Of a stretch of DNA of 64,000 nt, positions 1 to 11,792 are shown one piece after another (positions within the stretch are counted from its first letter, which is position 1; every line of letters starts with the position of its first letter). Location: contig JAKSZP010007898.1 in the NCBI GenBank assembly GCA_022478985.1, forward strand, positions 124,001 through 188,000, written 5' to 3'. This DNA is from Massospora cicadina (taxonomy: Eukaryota > Entomophthoromycota > Entomophthoromycetes > Entomophthorales > Entomophthoraceae). Both the position numbers and the translations under genes were made by a program. The notes beneath the pieces were generated by a model, which saw nothing but the letters and a program-made list of their open reading frames with translations, was not told the origin of the DNA and did not search any database.

Positions 1-57
1 TGAATGAATCTCAAATTGTATAACAATGACAAAAACTCATAAACGAAGATCTTTTAA

Positions 58-3000
58 TTGTTGAAATCTACTTCACATTTTGAGCCGTTACTTTCATTGA
101 AAAAGAGGTATGCAAATGATATAAAATTCTTAAAATTGATTTTTATTCAAATTTTAGCATTGTGGTTCATGCCATTTACACAATCTTATTGGACATCTGG
201 TACTCCGGATCCCAGAACTTTTGATTCTGCTTCTCAGCAACCGTTGTTTAAAGCAACAATCAACTATAATAAATTAGTAATTGCGTTCAACCCATTACCA
301 TACATTCCATCAGCAACAATACATCGTTCATATAATAGACTAAGTGATGTTGTGATTGACACTGACAAATCTATTTTTGAATTAATGAATCAATTCCAAT
401 GACATACACAGTGCTTAAAAGTTTATTGTCTAAAACTGAATGGTCACAAATTTATCTGTCACCTCAAATCTCCCTAAGAAATCCAAGAAATGTTGATTTT
501 ACTGAAGGATAGTAACAACTTGGGTGTACAGTCCTGTTAGAAATGACGAGAAGCCCACTCTATTCTAATCTTTAATTGCTTAAACATGAAGATCTAATAC
601 CATTTTCCAGATTATTATGTCAACATATGCTGTAATTAGGAACACATATCAAATTAAGCCTCAAAATAAGAATCTACTTTTAAAAATTTGTTAGAGATAT
701 TTCAAGAAATTGCTAAATTGTGAAATTCTGATGATCAAGCTCACCAGGCGTGCACCAGTACAACAATAAAAAAATGCTAAAAGACATAATGCTTGTGAAA
801 ACAATCATATACTTATGAGTATTACATTATTCTATTGCATGAGGAGCTTTCAGACACTTGTGATTATACTTTAAAAATATGTTGCTATTCTGAAAACTGA
901 AAGCAATAGTATTGCCTTATCATCTATAGAATTCTACAATCAAAGCACTAAAAATGGAAGATATGCCTTCTTTAGAACTTTCTAAAAGATATCTTAAAGG
1001 GATAGAAATAGAATGGTTATCTACAAAAAACATAAAATAGTATAAGTCTATCCTAAGGTTGATAAAAACTTTAATCAATTAAGATTTTTTTACTTTGTAA
1101 ACAACAGATAATGTTAAGCCCTGGCATTGTGAACAAAAACAATATACAATGATGTAACATAGAAAAATGCATATCAATGAAATAACATTGTAGATCCTCA
1201 GAATAATTTATCTTTACAGCTAGTGGAAGATGATTATGAATTTTCAGATAATGATAATATATTTATATAACGAGAGAGACTGGATGGCAATTGGTGAAAT
1301 TATGTTTAATAACCAATCAGCCTATGTTACTCAGGGTAATTGTGACATCGCTATATTTAATGACAGGGAAAATTATCATAATTATCCTGATATAAAACAT
1401 AACACTGATCTCATTAAGAAAAGTAGAGAAACAATTGTAAATCAACGACAATTTGAATTTTTATATCAACTTCAATAAAACAAAAAGCCATTTTGTTTTT
1501 TTCTAGATCAATAGCTAATAGATTACAATAATTGTTTGCATAATCTTGCAGTAGTCCAAGGTAAGGCTGGAACAGGATAGAGTTGTATCATCAAGGAGAT
1601 GGTTTATCAAATAAACTATCATTTCCAATGCAGTACTACTATTTTGATGCTCCAACAGGTGTTGCAGTGAATAATGAAAATGGACAGACTCTCCGTTTAT
1701 CTATTAAAATACCTCCTTCAATAAACGCTCTAAAAAATTAATCAGTGATGCTAGAATTCCTTTTGAAAATGAACTCAAAGACATTAATTTTATATTATAG
1801 ATGAAGCCAATATTCGTGGGTTGAACTTATTTTTCAAAGTTGATCTAAAGACTTATAAACACTAAACCACAATTAGCTAACCTGCCGTTTGGAAAACTTT
1901 GCATTTTTAGTGGGCCATTGTTCACAACTTCTTCCAGTATGTGATTATAGCCTTTACACTATTGGAAAAATGTTAAAACTATTAGGTCAAGTTTATTATG
2001 TTTAGGTATTTTAAAAGTTTTTCTAACACAAATAATGAGACAAATGGGAGATGAAAAGATCTTTCAGGGAACTCTTAATAGAATTTTGAATGGAAGTATT
2101 GTAAAATTTAACTATACTACGCTTTTTCATAATGTGTTCCAATACTAGTGGATTAGTTGGGGATAATCCCCAATATAATTTGATAGTAATGATGGTTAAA
2201 TGTTTCTGAGGAAGGGTTCTCAAGTTATATTTAAAATTAATTTGACATTAAGACATCCTTAATTTGTCATGGATGATACCCAATAGTCTACCATCTTAAG
2301 GGCAGGATCGCCTATCCTGAGAAATTAAGTTAAAGGAAGTTTAACCAATGGCATGCCAAGGCTGCAGGTTAATGAATACAAAGCTATACCCCATCAGAAA
2401 ATACCAATGATTCTAGTGGGAGGACACTAAGGTGCCAGAATACTATATATGTATGGGATTATTCTCCTTAATGAAATATCTTTTTCTAGGTATAATAGAT
2501 TTTACTAGTAGTTGATTTTAGTTAGTTTAGGACGAAAGTGCCTAGATATTATAGTGAACAACGGCCAATTGTTAACTGACACCTATTAGCTCAGATTCAT
2601 GTTCCCTGTTGTCATACAGGGAAGTTATATCAAGCTATGTAATAAACCCTCGCAAACCTGTGCAGTGACCACTTTTCAACATGTATTACTGATCTTGATC
2701 ATCAACTGTTATCATCTCAATTTTTTGTCAATAGTATTGAGGATATGTTTTTCTTGAAATACAGTGTGCATAATGGCAAAAAGTACCGATATTGATAGCT
2801 TTTAATATGAAAGTTACAAAAAAACAAACATTTTAATCAACTTTCTAAAGCTGCAAATAACTGCTCAGAAGCCCTTACTGCATTTTCTGATGAAGCTCAA
2901 TTAGAGTCTGCTGAATTATGTCTATGTAAAGGAGCCAGAATTATTTAAAGCTGAAGTCTTTGGATGTCCAAGGGTCTTATAAATAGATCAGTTGGCGCAA

Positions 3001-3505
3001 TTACTGATATAATTTAAAATCATTTTATTGGATATTAGGCTTATAGTAAATTTATCCATTATGCATTCTTGTTTAAGTTGAAAAAACTGGTCTGACTATT
3101 TATAGAAGCTCAGTCCCTATTGTGACTACTTCTTCATTTAAATGGTGTGGAATTAGTTGTACATGTAAGCAGCTTTATTTCATTCTTGGATATGCAATTA
3201 CTATTCTGGATCTCAAAGAGTAACTTTGGATTAAGCAGATTAATGACATTGGTGATAACAAGTTTCAAGTTGGTCTAAATTATGTCACATAATTTAAAGT
3301 AAAAACTTTGAGTGGATTGCTGTTAAAGACATTATTTAACTTCAATTGTTTAAAAATTAGTAGTAGTCATTTGATGAATGCATGTCAAAATGAATATAAA
3401 GACTGTAGAATATATGTGATACAAAATAGATGCTACTCATATAAATTATGTCATCTTAAAAAAGCTCTACTTCCATTTACTGCATATTGTTATTATTATA
3501 TTTAA
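58..3505 (+). pseudogene. PIF1/Helitron-type DNA helicase, heavily decayed
   Basis: Discontinuous fragments in all three plus frames follow the order of a PIF1-family helicase. An N-terminal fragment lies at 58-402. A Walker A motif GKAGTG sits at 1560-1577, followed by TAG where the catalytic Lys codon should be. A Walker B-like IIDEA is at 1794-1808. A segment reading RQMGDEKIFQGTLNRI is at about 2038-2085. The helicase C-terminal motif SQRVTLD is at about 3213-3233, and a tail starting MSGLLLKTLFNFNCLKISS lies at 3308-3505. PIF1-like helicases of this kind are the motor of Helitron rolling-circle transposons and also occur as solitary copies. I see no convincing Rep domain and did not define Helitron ends, so the Helitron origin is inferred. 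Many stops and frameshifts rule out function. An old genomic PIF1 duplicate is the alternative. Confidence 0.7.
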
Positions 3506-4579
3506 TAATTTTTTGCTATTATATCTAAAAGTTAGTGTTGTTATTGTATTTATGTTCAAATGTCTTACTTTTATTTGTTACATGATATATATAATTACTT
3601 TGTTATAAAATATAGTGAATAATTAATCATTTTAATCAATTGTGTATTATTATTATTGAACACATTTCCCAAATATTTTTAATATATGGAAAAATTCCTA
3701 TATTTAATAGAAAATTTCACATTTGTCTGAAACTTCTCCCCTTAGATGTACATGCTCAAAGACACCTATTTATTTATTTTGTACTAACAATTTAGGTAAT
3801 TCTACTGTCAAAGAATCCAAATCACCCAATTCACACCTTACAACTAAGCCAACTAATTATTTGACCATCCATTTGATTTAAATTCAAACCATCTGATTCA
3901 TCATTTATAAATGATGTTATATATTCTAATTCTAACCGGTTTGTAAAAATTCTTCAAGACCTGCTGAATTTGTGGCTACTCATCTGAATCTAATCAATGA
4001 AGAAAATCCACCTGGAGATATGCTGGATCCTATAAAACTAATATCAAAACTTCAGAGCGATAATTATTTTTTAAAATATAATTAAGGTCCAAACTATCAA
4101 ATTATTATTTCACTTCAATAATTAAGACAATTTCTGGGTTAATTCAGATAAGAAAATCAAGAGTCTAAATAAGGCTATACCTGTAAGCTAATCCACATGA
4201 TTTAAAATCTAATTGAATGAATTCATCTCTAATCCACCTGATCCACATCCCAAAGTTAATTGGATTACAGATTTATGATTTATATCTCCTAAATTACACT
4301 CAACTCTATCTCTTACAAAAAGTTTGGCATGTATATTACCTTCAGTCTCCTGGTTTTACTTGATTTTTTGACTTACAATCTTGTTTGTCATGGAATCTTA
4401 CATCCTTCATTTAAATTTTAAATTATTTGTGGGGAAGGCCAACCATGGGATGGACACTTCCGAATATGACTCAGGAAAGATAAACTTAGTACCAGGGGAG
4501 GCATCCCAGAGAAGCGATGCTATCTCTTGTTGCCAGCGGGAACGCCACTTATGGGGAGGGGGAGGGAACGTGTTTGGGG

Positions 4580-7500
4580 CCGTAGCCACTATTGAGCACG
4601 TGTGGAGGAAGGGGTCTGATTTGATGAACCAGACTGGGAACCAGGAGGAGACCAGCTGTCAGCAACGCGGTGGGAGATACCCAAACATCCACGCTTGAAA
4701 GTGGTCCACCAAATGGGACCAGAATCTGTGGACAGCTTCTGGGAGGGTGGGGATGGAGCCAGCGATGGCATCCAAGACAATCGTGTGGATAGTCCACATG
4801 GCGATTGCAACCACCAGAGCATGGAGGGAGGGTGGGAGGGGGAGGCCATTGATGAAGCAAACATATCTCTTGACAGACTGAAGGGATGCGTATGATCCTG
4901 GCCCAGCAGACGTTGGACTTCGCGCCATATCACTTTAGAGGTGGGGCACTTCTCCAGGCGGTGGAACAGCGTTCCATAATGGCCACACAAGACACAGGAT
5001 GAGTGTAAAGCGTTAGAGCGCTCAGCTGTATGATACACCTGCCTCAGGCAGCGCCACACATGGGAGCGAACTTGAGGCTGCAACAGAGGATGGTGTGCGT
5101 ATTTCCAGATAGTCTTTTGGGTCTCAGTGGAATAAGGGATGTCCATCATGTCCAGGTAGTCCACCCTGGATAGGACATGGGGTCGAATGGGGATCACGCC
5201 ATCATGGATGGGTAGCCCCTGTACCTCTTGTGTGAACTGAGGAGAGGGGCGGCCTCTTTGGGTTGTATGTCCGCTAATACAAATTCTCCACTCTGCGCTT
5301 CGCATGGAGAGTAGGATTTGTTTGTAGTGGGTTTTAGTCCCGTGAGGACCTGTGGCCGATGTGTGTGATGCGAGGTATTTCATCAGGGAGTGGGGGTTTG
5401 ATGGATTGTTGAGGCCCAAGGCTCAGGAGAAGTTGGAGCGGGCCGCGCGGGACCAGTGTTGGGATGGGAGTGTAGGAGCGGTGACGGCCACAATCCAAGT
5501 GCCCAGGATCTTGGCAGCATGGGCTATGAAGTCAAGCAGGCCCATGCCACCTTGATGATGAGGGCCAAACATGACCTCTAGCCATACTGGTGGAGGGCGG
5601 CCTGACCAAAGCCATCCTTGCAGCAGGGCATACAAGGATTTAAAGAAGCTTGGGGAGAAGGGGATGGCGTGGGTCCAAACAAGACTTTGGATAGGAGCAT
5701 AGAGTTGGCAAGAACAACCCTGCCAGTGAGGGTAGTAGGGTGGGCTCTGAGAGAGGCGATTAGCTTCGTCACGTTGTCTAGTATATGGCACTCCATTACT
5801 GCTGACGCAAATCCACCTGCCTCCATCCACACGCCCAGATGGTGCACCGGTCCTATGGTAGGACGTGGCATGAAGGGGAGCACCAGTGGAGCGGTGTGTG
5901 TTGAGTTAGTAAGGCGTGGACGTGGGCGAGCAGATGGGCTAGGTTGGGAACTAATTGCTGGGGCCCAGCAGTTCTGAAACCAACCAAGGAGGATGATTTC
6001 GGATTTGGAGGCGTTTAGTTCCGCGTTGCTTACCCGGGAATATTCCTGGATGAGGGCTTCAAGCGCGCATGCATCTTTGTTATTAGACACCCCCACCACG
6101 CAATCATCTGCAAATGCCATCATCTTGACTGGGGTTTGGCCTGGCACATAAACCCCAGTGAGTTGGGCATTCACATTTCGCAGTAGTGGGTCAAGGCTGA
6201 AGTTGTATAAGAGTGGGCTGAGGGGGTCCCCTTGTCGCAGGCCCCTTTGAGGGCGGACTACTTCCATTAGGAAGCCTGGGCCACGCACTGCCATTGTTGC
6301 AGATTCCGTGAGCAGCATCACCCAGTTTATGAAGCGGGGGGTAGGCAGAATTGATGGAGGCAGGCCCTAAGGTATTCCCAGTTTACTCTATCATAGGCAT
6401 TTTGTTGGTCCAAAAATACAAGTGCCCCAGAGGCTGTGGACTGACATACATTAGCCACAGAGTGCACGTTATCCCAAATTGACCTTCTGGGGATGAAACC
6501 AAATTGTTCTGGGGAGATGGTGGCAGATGCTACAGTCCCTAAACGGTTAGCCATGATTTTTGTTGAAATTTTGGTGTCTGTGTTTGTTAGAGAAATGGGG
6601 CGCCAGTTGGCTAAGTCAAGCTTATCCCCTTTCTTGAAGAGTGTGACAGTAAAGGCCTCATGTCCTCCTGGTAGGAGGCGCGTTTCCAACAGGCTTTGGT
6701 TAAGTGAGGCTAGCAGTAATGGGGATATATATTTGAAATATTTTTTGTAGAACTCATATGGAATGCCATCTGGGCCTGGGTATTTTCAGTTTGGCGCACC
6801 GCGAATGGCTGTCCAAAATTCATTTGGAGTAATTAAATTCATTATTTCCGGGTATTGGAAAATGGTGCAGATATGAGTTCAGTCGAGAAATTCCGCCACT
6901 TTGGCCAGCTGAATTGGTTTGGCTTGGTATAAATTGGAGTAATATTTTTGCATTTTGATTGCCACTTTGGCCAGTGTTTCCACAATGGAATTATCTGATC
7001 TTTGCACCTGTGTGCAGGCCACGCTCTGGCATGGTGCAAAACTTTTTTTAAAGAAGTATGCGGTGCACTTGTCGCCTTTAGTGATGCGTGTGGCCCTGTA
7101 TTGGATACAAACCCGATGTTTGTGTTGCCTTTCAAGTGCGTTGAGGTGGGCGGCTGCCTCTGCCCACTTCTGTCCCCATGCAGGGTTATATCCTGTGGCT
7201 GGAATGTTGGACTCCAAGTGGGCCAATTCCGCCAGAGCGCGTGAGATAACCACCAATGTGGCTCGTGAGCGTCTGGAGGAGAGATGGCGATAGTGGTGGA
7301 TGGTGTCCTCTTTGAAAGTTGCCCATGTGGAAATGGGGTCCACACAAAACGGTGCAACAAATGATTTCACGAAAGTTGCCTCTTCCACCCACATGGAAAA
7401 TCCTGGCGATGCAAGCTCAGGGGGGGCGGATTTTGCACCAATGTGGGGCCTTTGCAACTGTGACGGGTAAGTGGTATGTTATCAAGACCAGTTGGTGGTC

Positions 7501-8170
7501 GGAGAATTCCATTTTTGTTGTTTTGAAGTGGGAGATGTGGGGTTGGAATTTCGCTGGCATTAGAATAAGGTCGATGCAGGTCATGGACCTTAATTGGCTG
7601 TTGTGGACGTGGGGACGCATCATGTTTTTGAGCAGTGGGGCATGTCATGGCAGTGCATCCATTAACCCAAGGGTGGCTTTTAGAACGCATAGTTCTACAT
7701 GACCCTGTGGGGTGTGGGGTGAGGGTGGCCACCAGTCCGTTAGTGAGGGTAGCCAACAGTTCATGTTGCCAACTAGGAAAGAATCAGGGGTAGCGGGAGG
7801 GATTTGACCAACGAGAAAAATTTCTGACACTCGTGTGCACCATTTGGGGCATAGATGTTGACGATTGTGTGCACAATGTCAGCCCATGAGAAGGTGACGA
7901 CGAGCACTCGGCCATTTAGGAATGTTTCTGAGGATGTGAATTTGAAAAAATTATTTTTCTGAATTAGCACCCCACAGTGCTTCAACCAAAAGGATAGGGA
8001 TAGGAGGAGCATTGTTTTCCAAGCTTCCTCGGAACCTTGTGGACAGTGGGACTCCTGGATGGCCGTGATATCCACGGGTAAATTGTGTTGTAAAAACTCA
8101 GTTTCCTAGCCCAGGATGGGGAGGCCTTGAGTCCGGCAATATTCAGCATCCCTAGAATGGAGGTTTCCCC
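4580..8170 (-). pseudogene. LINE-A ORF2 (endonuclease, reverse transcriptase, zinc motif)
   Basis: Fragments on the minus strand together form a LINE ORF2. An AP-type endonuclease appears first: DITAIQESHCP near 8070-8040 and VGNMNCW near 7770. The fingers/palm of the RT run from about 6690 to 5580, with FIPRRSIWDN, the LRQGDPLSPLLYNF block and the catalytic FADD box (about 6120-6109). The C-terminal part at 5419-4589 carries a CX2CX7HX4C zinc motif within CVLCGHYGTLFHRLEKC. I see no RNase H domain, unlike typical fungal Tad elements, so the layout is more L1-like. Several frameshifts split the ORF. Subfamily is not assigned. Confidence 0.85.
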
Positions 8171-8380
8171 ATCGCACCTTAGGTGTGAGGGGGTGGGCCC
8201 CCGGGCCCACCAGCCTCTTCAAGGTCCCCACGGGCTTTCACAGCAGCATGGGTGTTAGCAGCAACACTATTGGGGTTTTTGTTAATTTTTGTTGAAAGAG
8301 TTGCGTTGGCTTTGGCCTTCGCTTTTTATTTTCCCGACGTCGGACGAATTTTTTGCAGTGCAGATAAGTTCGGTGCACCG

Positions 8381-9589
8381 TCAAGTGGGGCAAAAAAAAT
8401 TTTCAATTGGGATAGGTCCCAAGTCAGTTTTGACCGGAGCTTGGGTGCAGCGATTGGGTGAGATTATCTCCCAACGGATCCTCAGATTGTGTGGCCCACT
8501 TGGCATGACCTCCCAATCTGATTGGGTGATGGATTCCCAAGTCACTTCCACCGCGAAGGTCTCCATGTCCTCCTGGCGTTGTGAGTGTGGGATGGTGGTG
8601 GTGGCCTTGGCCGCTTCCTTGGCCATGGCCCTATGGGCCTGCTTAGCCTTCTTCCACTCCTATGGGGAGATGGGCTTTACCAATAGGTAGCAGCCTTGTG
8701 CTCCCCACGAGAAAGCCTCCTTGGTGCTTGTGGTTGGTTCATAGTGCACCTCTCCGCTGGCCATGGCTGCCAAGGGGTGCTCTTGGAATGTGACGCCCTC
8801 CTTGATGGGGCATGCGTGCGCCTTATGGCTGAACGCATCACAGTGGGTGCAAATGGGGGGCGTGCTGTCCACGGTTACCTGGAATGGGTGGGTGGTATGC
8901 CCTGCGATGTCAATAAAGGTGGAGTGCGTGATCTGGGTTAGGTCCTTCGCAATCTCCTCAGTTGGGGTCAGAACTGTGATGGCTTTGCTGGTGCACAGGT
9001 GTGGCATCAGCATGAAATGTTGCATTTTGAAAGATTGTATTTCGCCATATATGGCAAGACCATCTTTCAGGTGTTGCTCCAAAATGTCACGTTTTACTGT
9101 AGTAGGCAAAAAGTCAAACGTGAGGAAAATTTGGTTTGATTTTGTCCATCTGGTGCATTTGGTTTTGATGACCCATTGCCCTTCGGGGAGGGTGACCACT
9201 ATGCGCACTGCTGCAGCCTCATCTGCTGCTATTTTACTTTTGAAACCCAGGTCCAGCCAACCACGCAACATGGAGTGAGGTGCAATGTACACCGCAGTTG
9301 GGAAAATTTTGTGTACATCTTAACAAAATTTTTCCCATAAGGCCATTTTTTGGATATCCAGATACACACGGACTCCGAATTCCACCAACAAAAGTGGCTG
9401 GGAGTGTGGCGTGTTGATGTACTGGTTGCATCGTGCTTGCCACATGAGTATCTCTGGGGAAATTGTGACCGCCAGTTTTTTGAGATTTTTTTCAATTCCG
9501 CCAGATTCTCCAGGGCGTTTTCAAAAGTTAGAGGCCGCGGGCCTTCCACCTGCTCCTCTTGCCTTGCTTGCCCAACTGCTCCCAGACAT
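8381..9589 (-). pseudogene. LINE-A ORF1 (gag-like nucleic-acid-binding protein)
   Basis: ORF1 proteins of LINEs coat element RNA and help deliver it to the target. The start is taken at 9589 because the LINE-B copy has a matching ATG (MSGSSWASK here, MLGSIWASK there). One frame then stays readable to 8381, about 400 codons. A CX2CX4HX4C zinc knuckle (CTHCDAFSHKAHAC) lies near 8800. At least three in-frame stops interrupt it. One of them, the TAG after VKPISP near 8660, stands where LINE-B has CAG, so it is a single C-to-T change. The region before the knuckle may be an RRM-like fold, but that cannot be settled by eye. ORF2 follows directly on the same strand. Confidence 0.8.
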
Positions 9590-9702
9590 GGGCGCAGACT
9601 AATCTCCTCTATGAGATTATCAAACTAGATTGAGTCTTGAATTGAATAGGTTGCAAAAGTGTTTGCAACGAGAAAGAAAAGTTCCTTACATCCTTCATTT
9701 AA

Positions 9703-10252
9703 CAAACTTCCTGACGTAATCTATTGATAAAGTTTTCTACACTAATAATTAAATGATAACCAAATTCCACCATATTTTTTAATTGTCATAGTAAAATAAA
9801 AAGTTTGATATGTAGGAAGTGAAAAAGATATATGTTCTTATTTGTAATCAGTATTGTTATGGCTGAGAAGCTTGATATTCAGTTGATTCAATAGTTTAGA
9901 TGGTTTTGTCAACTATTTGGTGGTCATTTAAATAAATTCTTCAAGTTAATTGGATTATTAGTAGTAAGAAATGGGATTTTATGTAGTTAAAATAGGGTCA
10001 TAAATCAATAAGTGGTTTTAGGTTGATTCAATAGGTCCAATTGGCTTTGAGTGAATTGTAAGTTGTTTTAGAATGATTCACTAGGATTTTCTCTCTTCAA
10101 TCTATCTTAAGCTTGGAGTATAAAAGTTTTAAGGTGTGTCAATTTAATAAATATCACATTAACTAAAGGTGTATGCTGGCAAAATTTCAGAAAGCCAAAG
10201 AAAAATGCCCAGAATAACCTTTTGTTTTCTAAATTATTACCTAATGAGCTAC
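9703..10252. other. AT-rich spacer between the two LINE 5' ends
   Basis: About 550 bp of AT-rich DNA separate the TSD of LINE-A from that of LINE-B. No ORF of note, RNA gene or repeat was recognised here. It is host or older repeat DNA trapped between two LINEs pointing away from each other. Confidence 0.5.
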
Positions 10253-10370
10253 TATAAATTTCTGATACAAAAAAAACTTTTCTCTCTCGTTGCAAACACT
10301 TTTTGCAACATTTTCAATTAAAGTCTTGGTAAGTTTGCTAAATCTTGTAGAGGAGATTAGTGTCCACCCA

Positions 10371-11703
10371 ATGTTGGGGAGCATTTGGGCGAGCAAAGTT
10401 AAGGGCACAGGTGTAGGCCCCACATCAACCAAGTTTCATAAACGCCCCGGAGAATCTGGCGGCATAGATAATCTTTATAGTAAAAAACTGGTGGTTACCA
10501 TTTCCTCAGAAATTTTAATCTGCCAAGCGTGCTGCAACCAGTTCATCAATATGCTGCACTCCCTACCACTATTGTTGGTGGAACACGGGGTGCGTGTCTT
10601 CCTGGATATTCAACAAATGGCACTTTTGGAGAAGTATTTGTGGAGATGTTAACACACATTTCCCAAATGCAGTGTATGTCGCACCACACTCCATGCCTCA
10701 TGGGTGGCTGGATCTAGGTTTCAAAAACAAAAATGCAGCGGATGAAGCTGCAAAAGTGCGAGTGGTAGTGGATATCCTAGATGGTCAAGGGGTAGTTGAA
10801 ACAAAGTGAACTCACTGGACTAAATCAAACCAAATTTTTGTAACTTTTGACTTCCTACCTACTACAGTCAAGCACACCATGCTGGGGCACTATCTGAAGG
10901 CTGGGCTCGCCAAATAAAGAGAAATTCAATCCTTTGAGATGCAGCACTTTACGCTCATTATAGACCTGTGCACAGGCAAAGTGATTGCTGTTCTCACCCC
11001 ATCCATGATAATAGCAGAAGATTTGACCCAAATCCCTCATACCGCTTTTGTAGAAATCAATAGGCAAGACTCCCACCCATTCAGGGTCACCGTAGATAGC
11101 GCGCCTCCTATCTGCACTTTCTGTCATGCTTTTGGCCACAAGGCCCATATCTGCCCTGCCAAGTAGGGCATTAACCAAACCAAGATAATCTTGGAAGCAA
11201 TGTGTGGTCCAGACGCCCACTATGAACTGGCAGTAGACACCAACGCAGCCTTCCCGTGGGGCGCGCCAGGGTGCTACATTCAAGTAAAACCTGTGTCCCC
11301 ACAGGAGCGTAAGAAGGCCAAGAAGGACCACAAGGTGGCGACCAAGGACGCGTCCAAGACTGTGTCCACGATCCTGTCCACCCAGCTCCAGGAGGACATC
11401 GAGTCATTCATGGCAGAAGTGGCATGCGCATCCTTCCACCAATCAGATTGGGCTGCACAAGCTGATTGGGCCACCCAAGCTGAAGACCCAATGGATGAGT
11501 CAGTTTCACCTGACCAATGCAACCAAGAATCAATTGTAACTGATTCACTCCCCAATAATCCTGCCAAAATTTCACCTTCATGTGATGGTGCACTGCAAGT
11601 GAACATAACGCCAAAAATTCGTCCCATAGGGGGAAAAAGCAGAAGGCAAAAGCCAACGCGACCCCCACAGCTAAAGCTTCGCATACCAAACCATACTCTG
11701 TAG
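10371..11703 (+). pseudogene. LINE-B ORF1 (gag-like, CCHC)
   Basis: Counterpart of the LINE-A ORF1. The likely start is the ATG at 10,371. A frameshift near 10,650 moves the reading into the frame that ends at 11,703. In that frame three stops fall where LINE-A has sense codons, at about 10,807 (TGA for Cys), 10,915 (TAA for Tyr) and 11,164 (TAG for Glu). The zinc knuckle CTFCHAFGHKAHIC lies at about 11,116-11,157 and keeps all four ligands. A basic Lys-rich stretch follows. Comparison of the two copies is what identifies the stops as secondary damage. Confidence 0.8.
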
Positions 11704-11792
11704 CACAGAATACCCATGCTGCCATACAGTAACATGCTGAAAAAGAGAAGGCTGAAGGGCTTGGGTGACTTTCCCCTTGCATCTAAGGTGCG

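Larger units (their letters stand above)
4415..9684 (-). mobile_element. LINE-A: non-LTR retrotransposon, nearly full length
   Basis: A two-ORF LINE on the minus strand. It is flanked by a perfect 18-bp direct repeat CTTACATCCTTCATTTAA at 4397-4414 and 9685-9702, the target-site duplication expected from target-primed reverse transcription. Reading on the minus strand, it has a pyrimidine-rich 5' end, ORF1 with a CCHC knuckle (9589-8381), ORF2 with endonuclease, RT and a C-terminal zinc motif (about 8170-4580), and an A/T-rich 3' tail next to 4415. The same family is present as LINE-B in the opposite orientation, which confirms both ends. Stops and frameshifts make the copy inactive, but the perfect TSD suggests it is fairly young. 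Confidence 0.93.

Noticed and set aside
4381..8690. Long plus-strand open stretches (for example 4,381-4,698, 5,618-5,977, 8,289-8,690)
   Set aside because: They lie antisense to LINE-A ORF1/ORF2, whose minus-strand motifs (endonuclease, FADD, zinc motif) identify the real coding strand.
11280..11782. Minus-strand open stretches over LINE-B ORF1
   Set aside because: They are shadows of the plus-strand ORF1, whose frame is supported by the zinc knuckle and by comparison with LINE-A.
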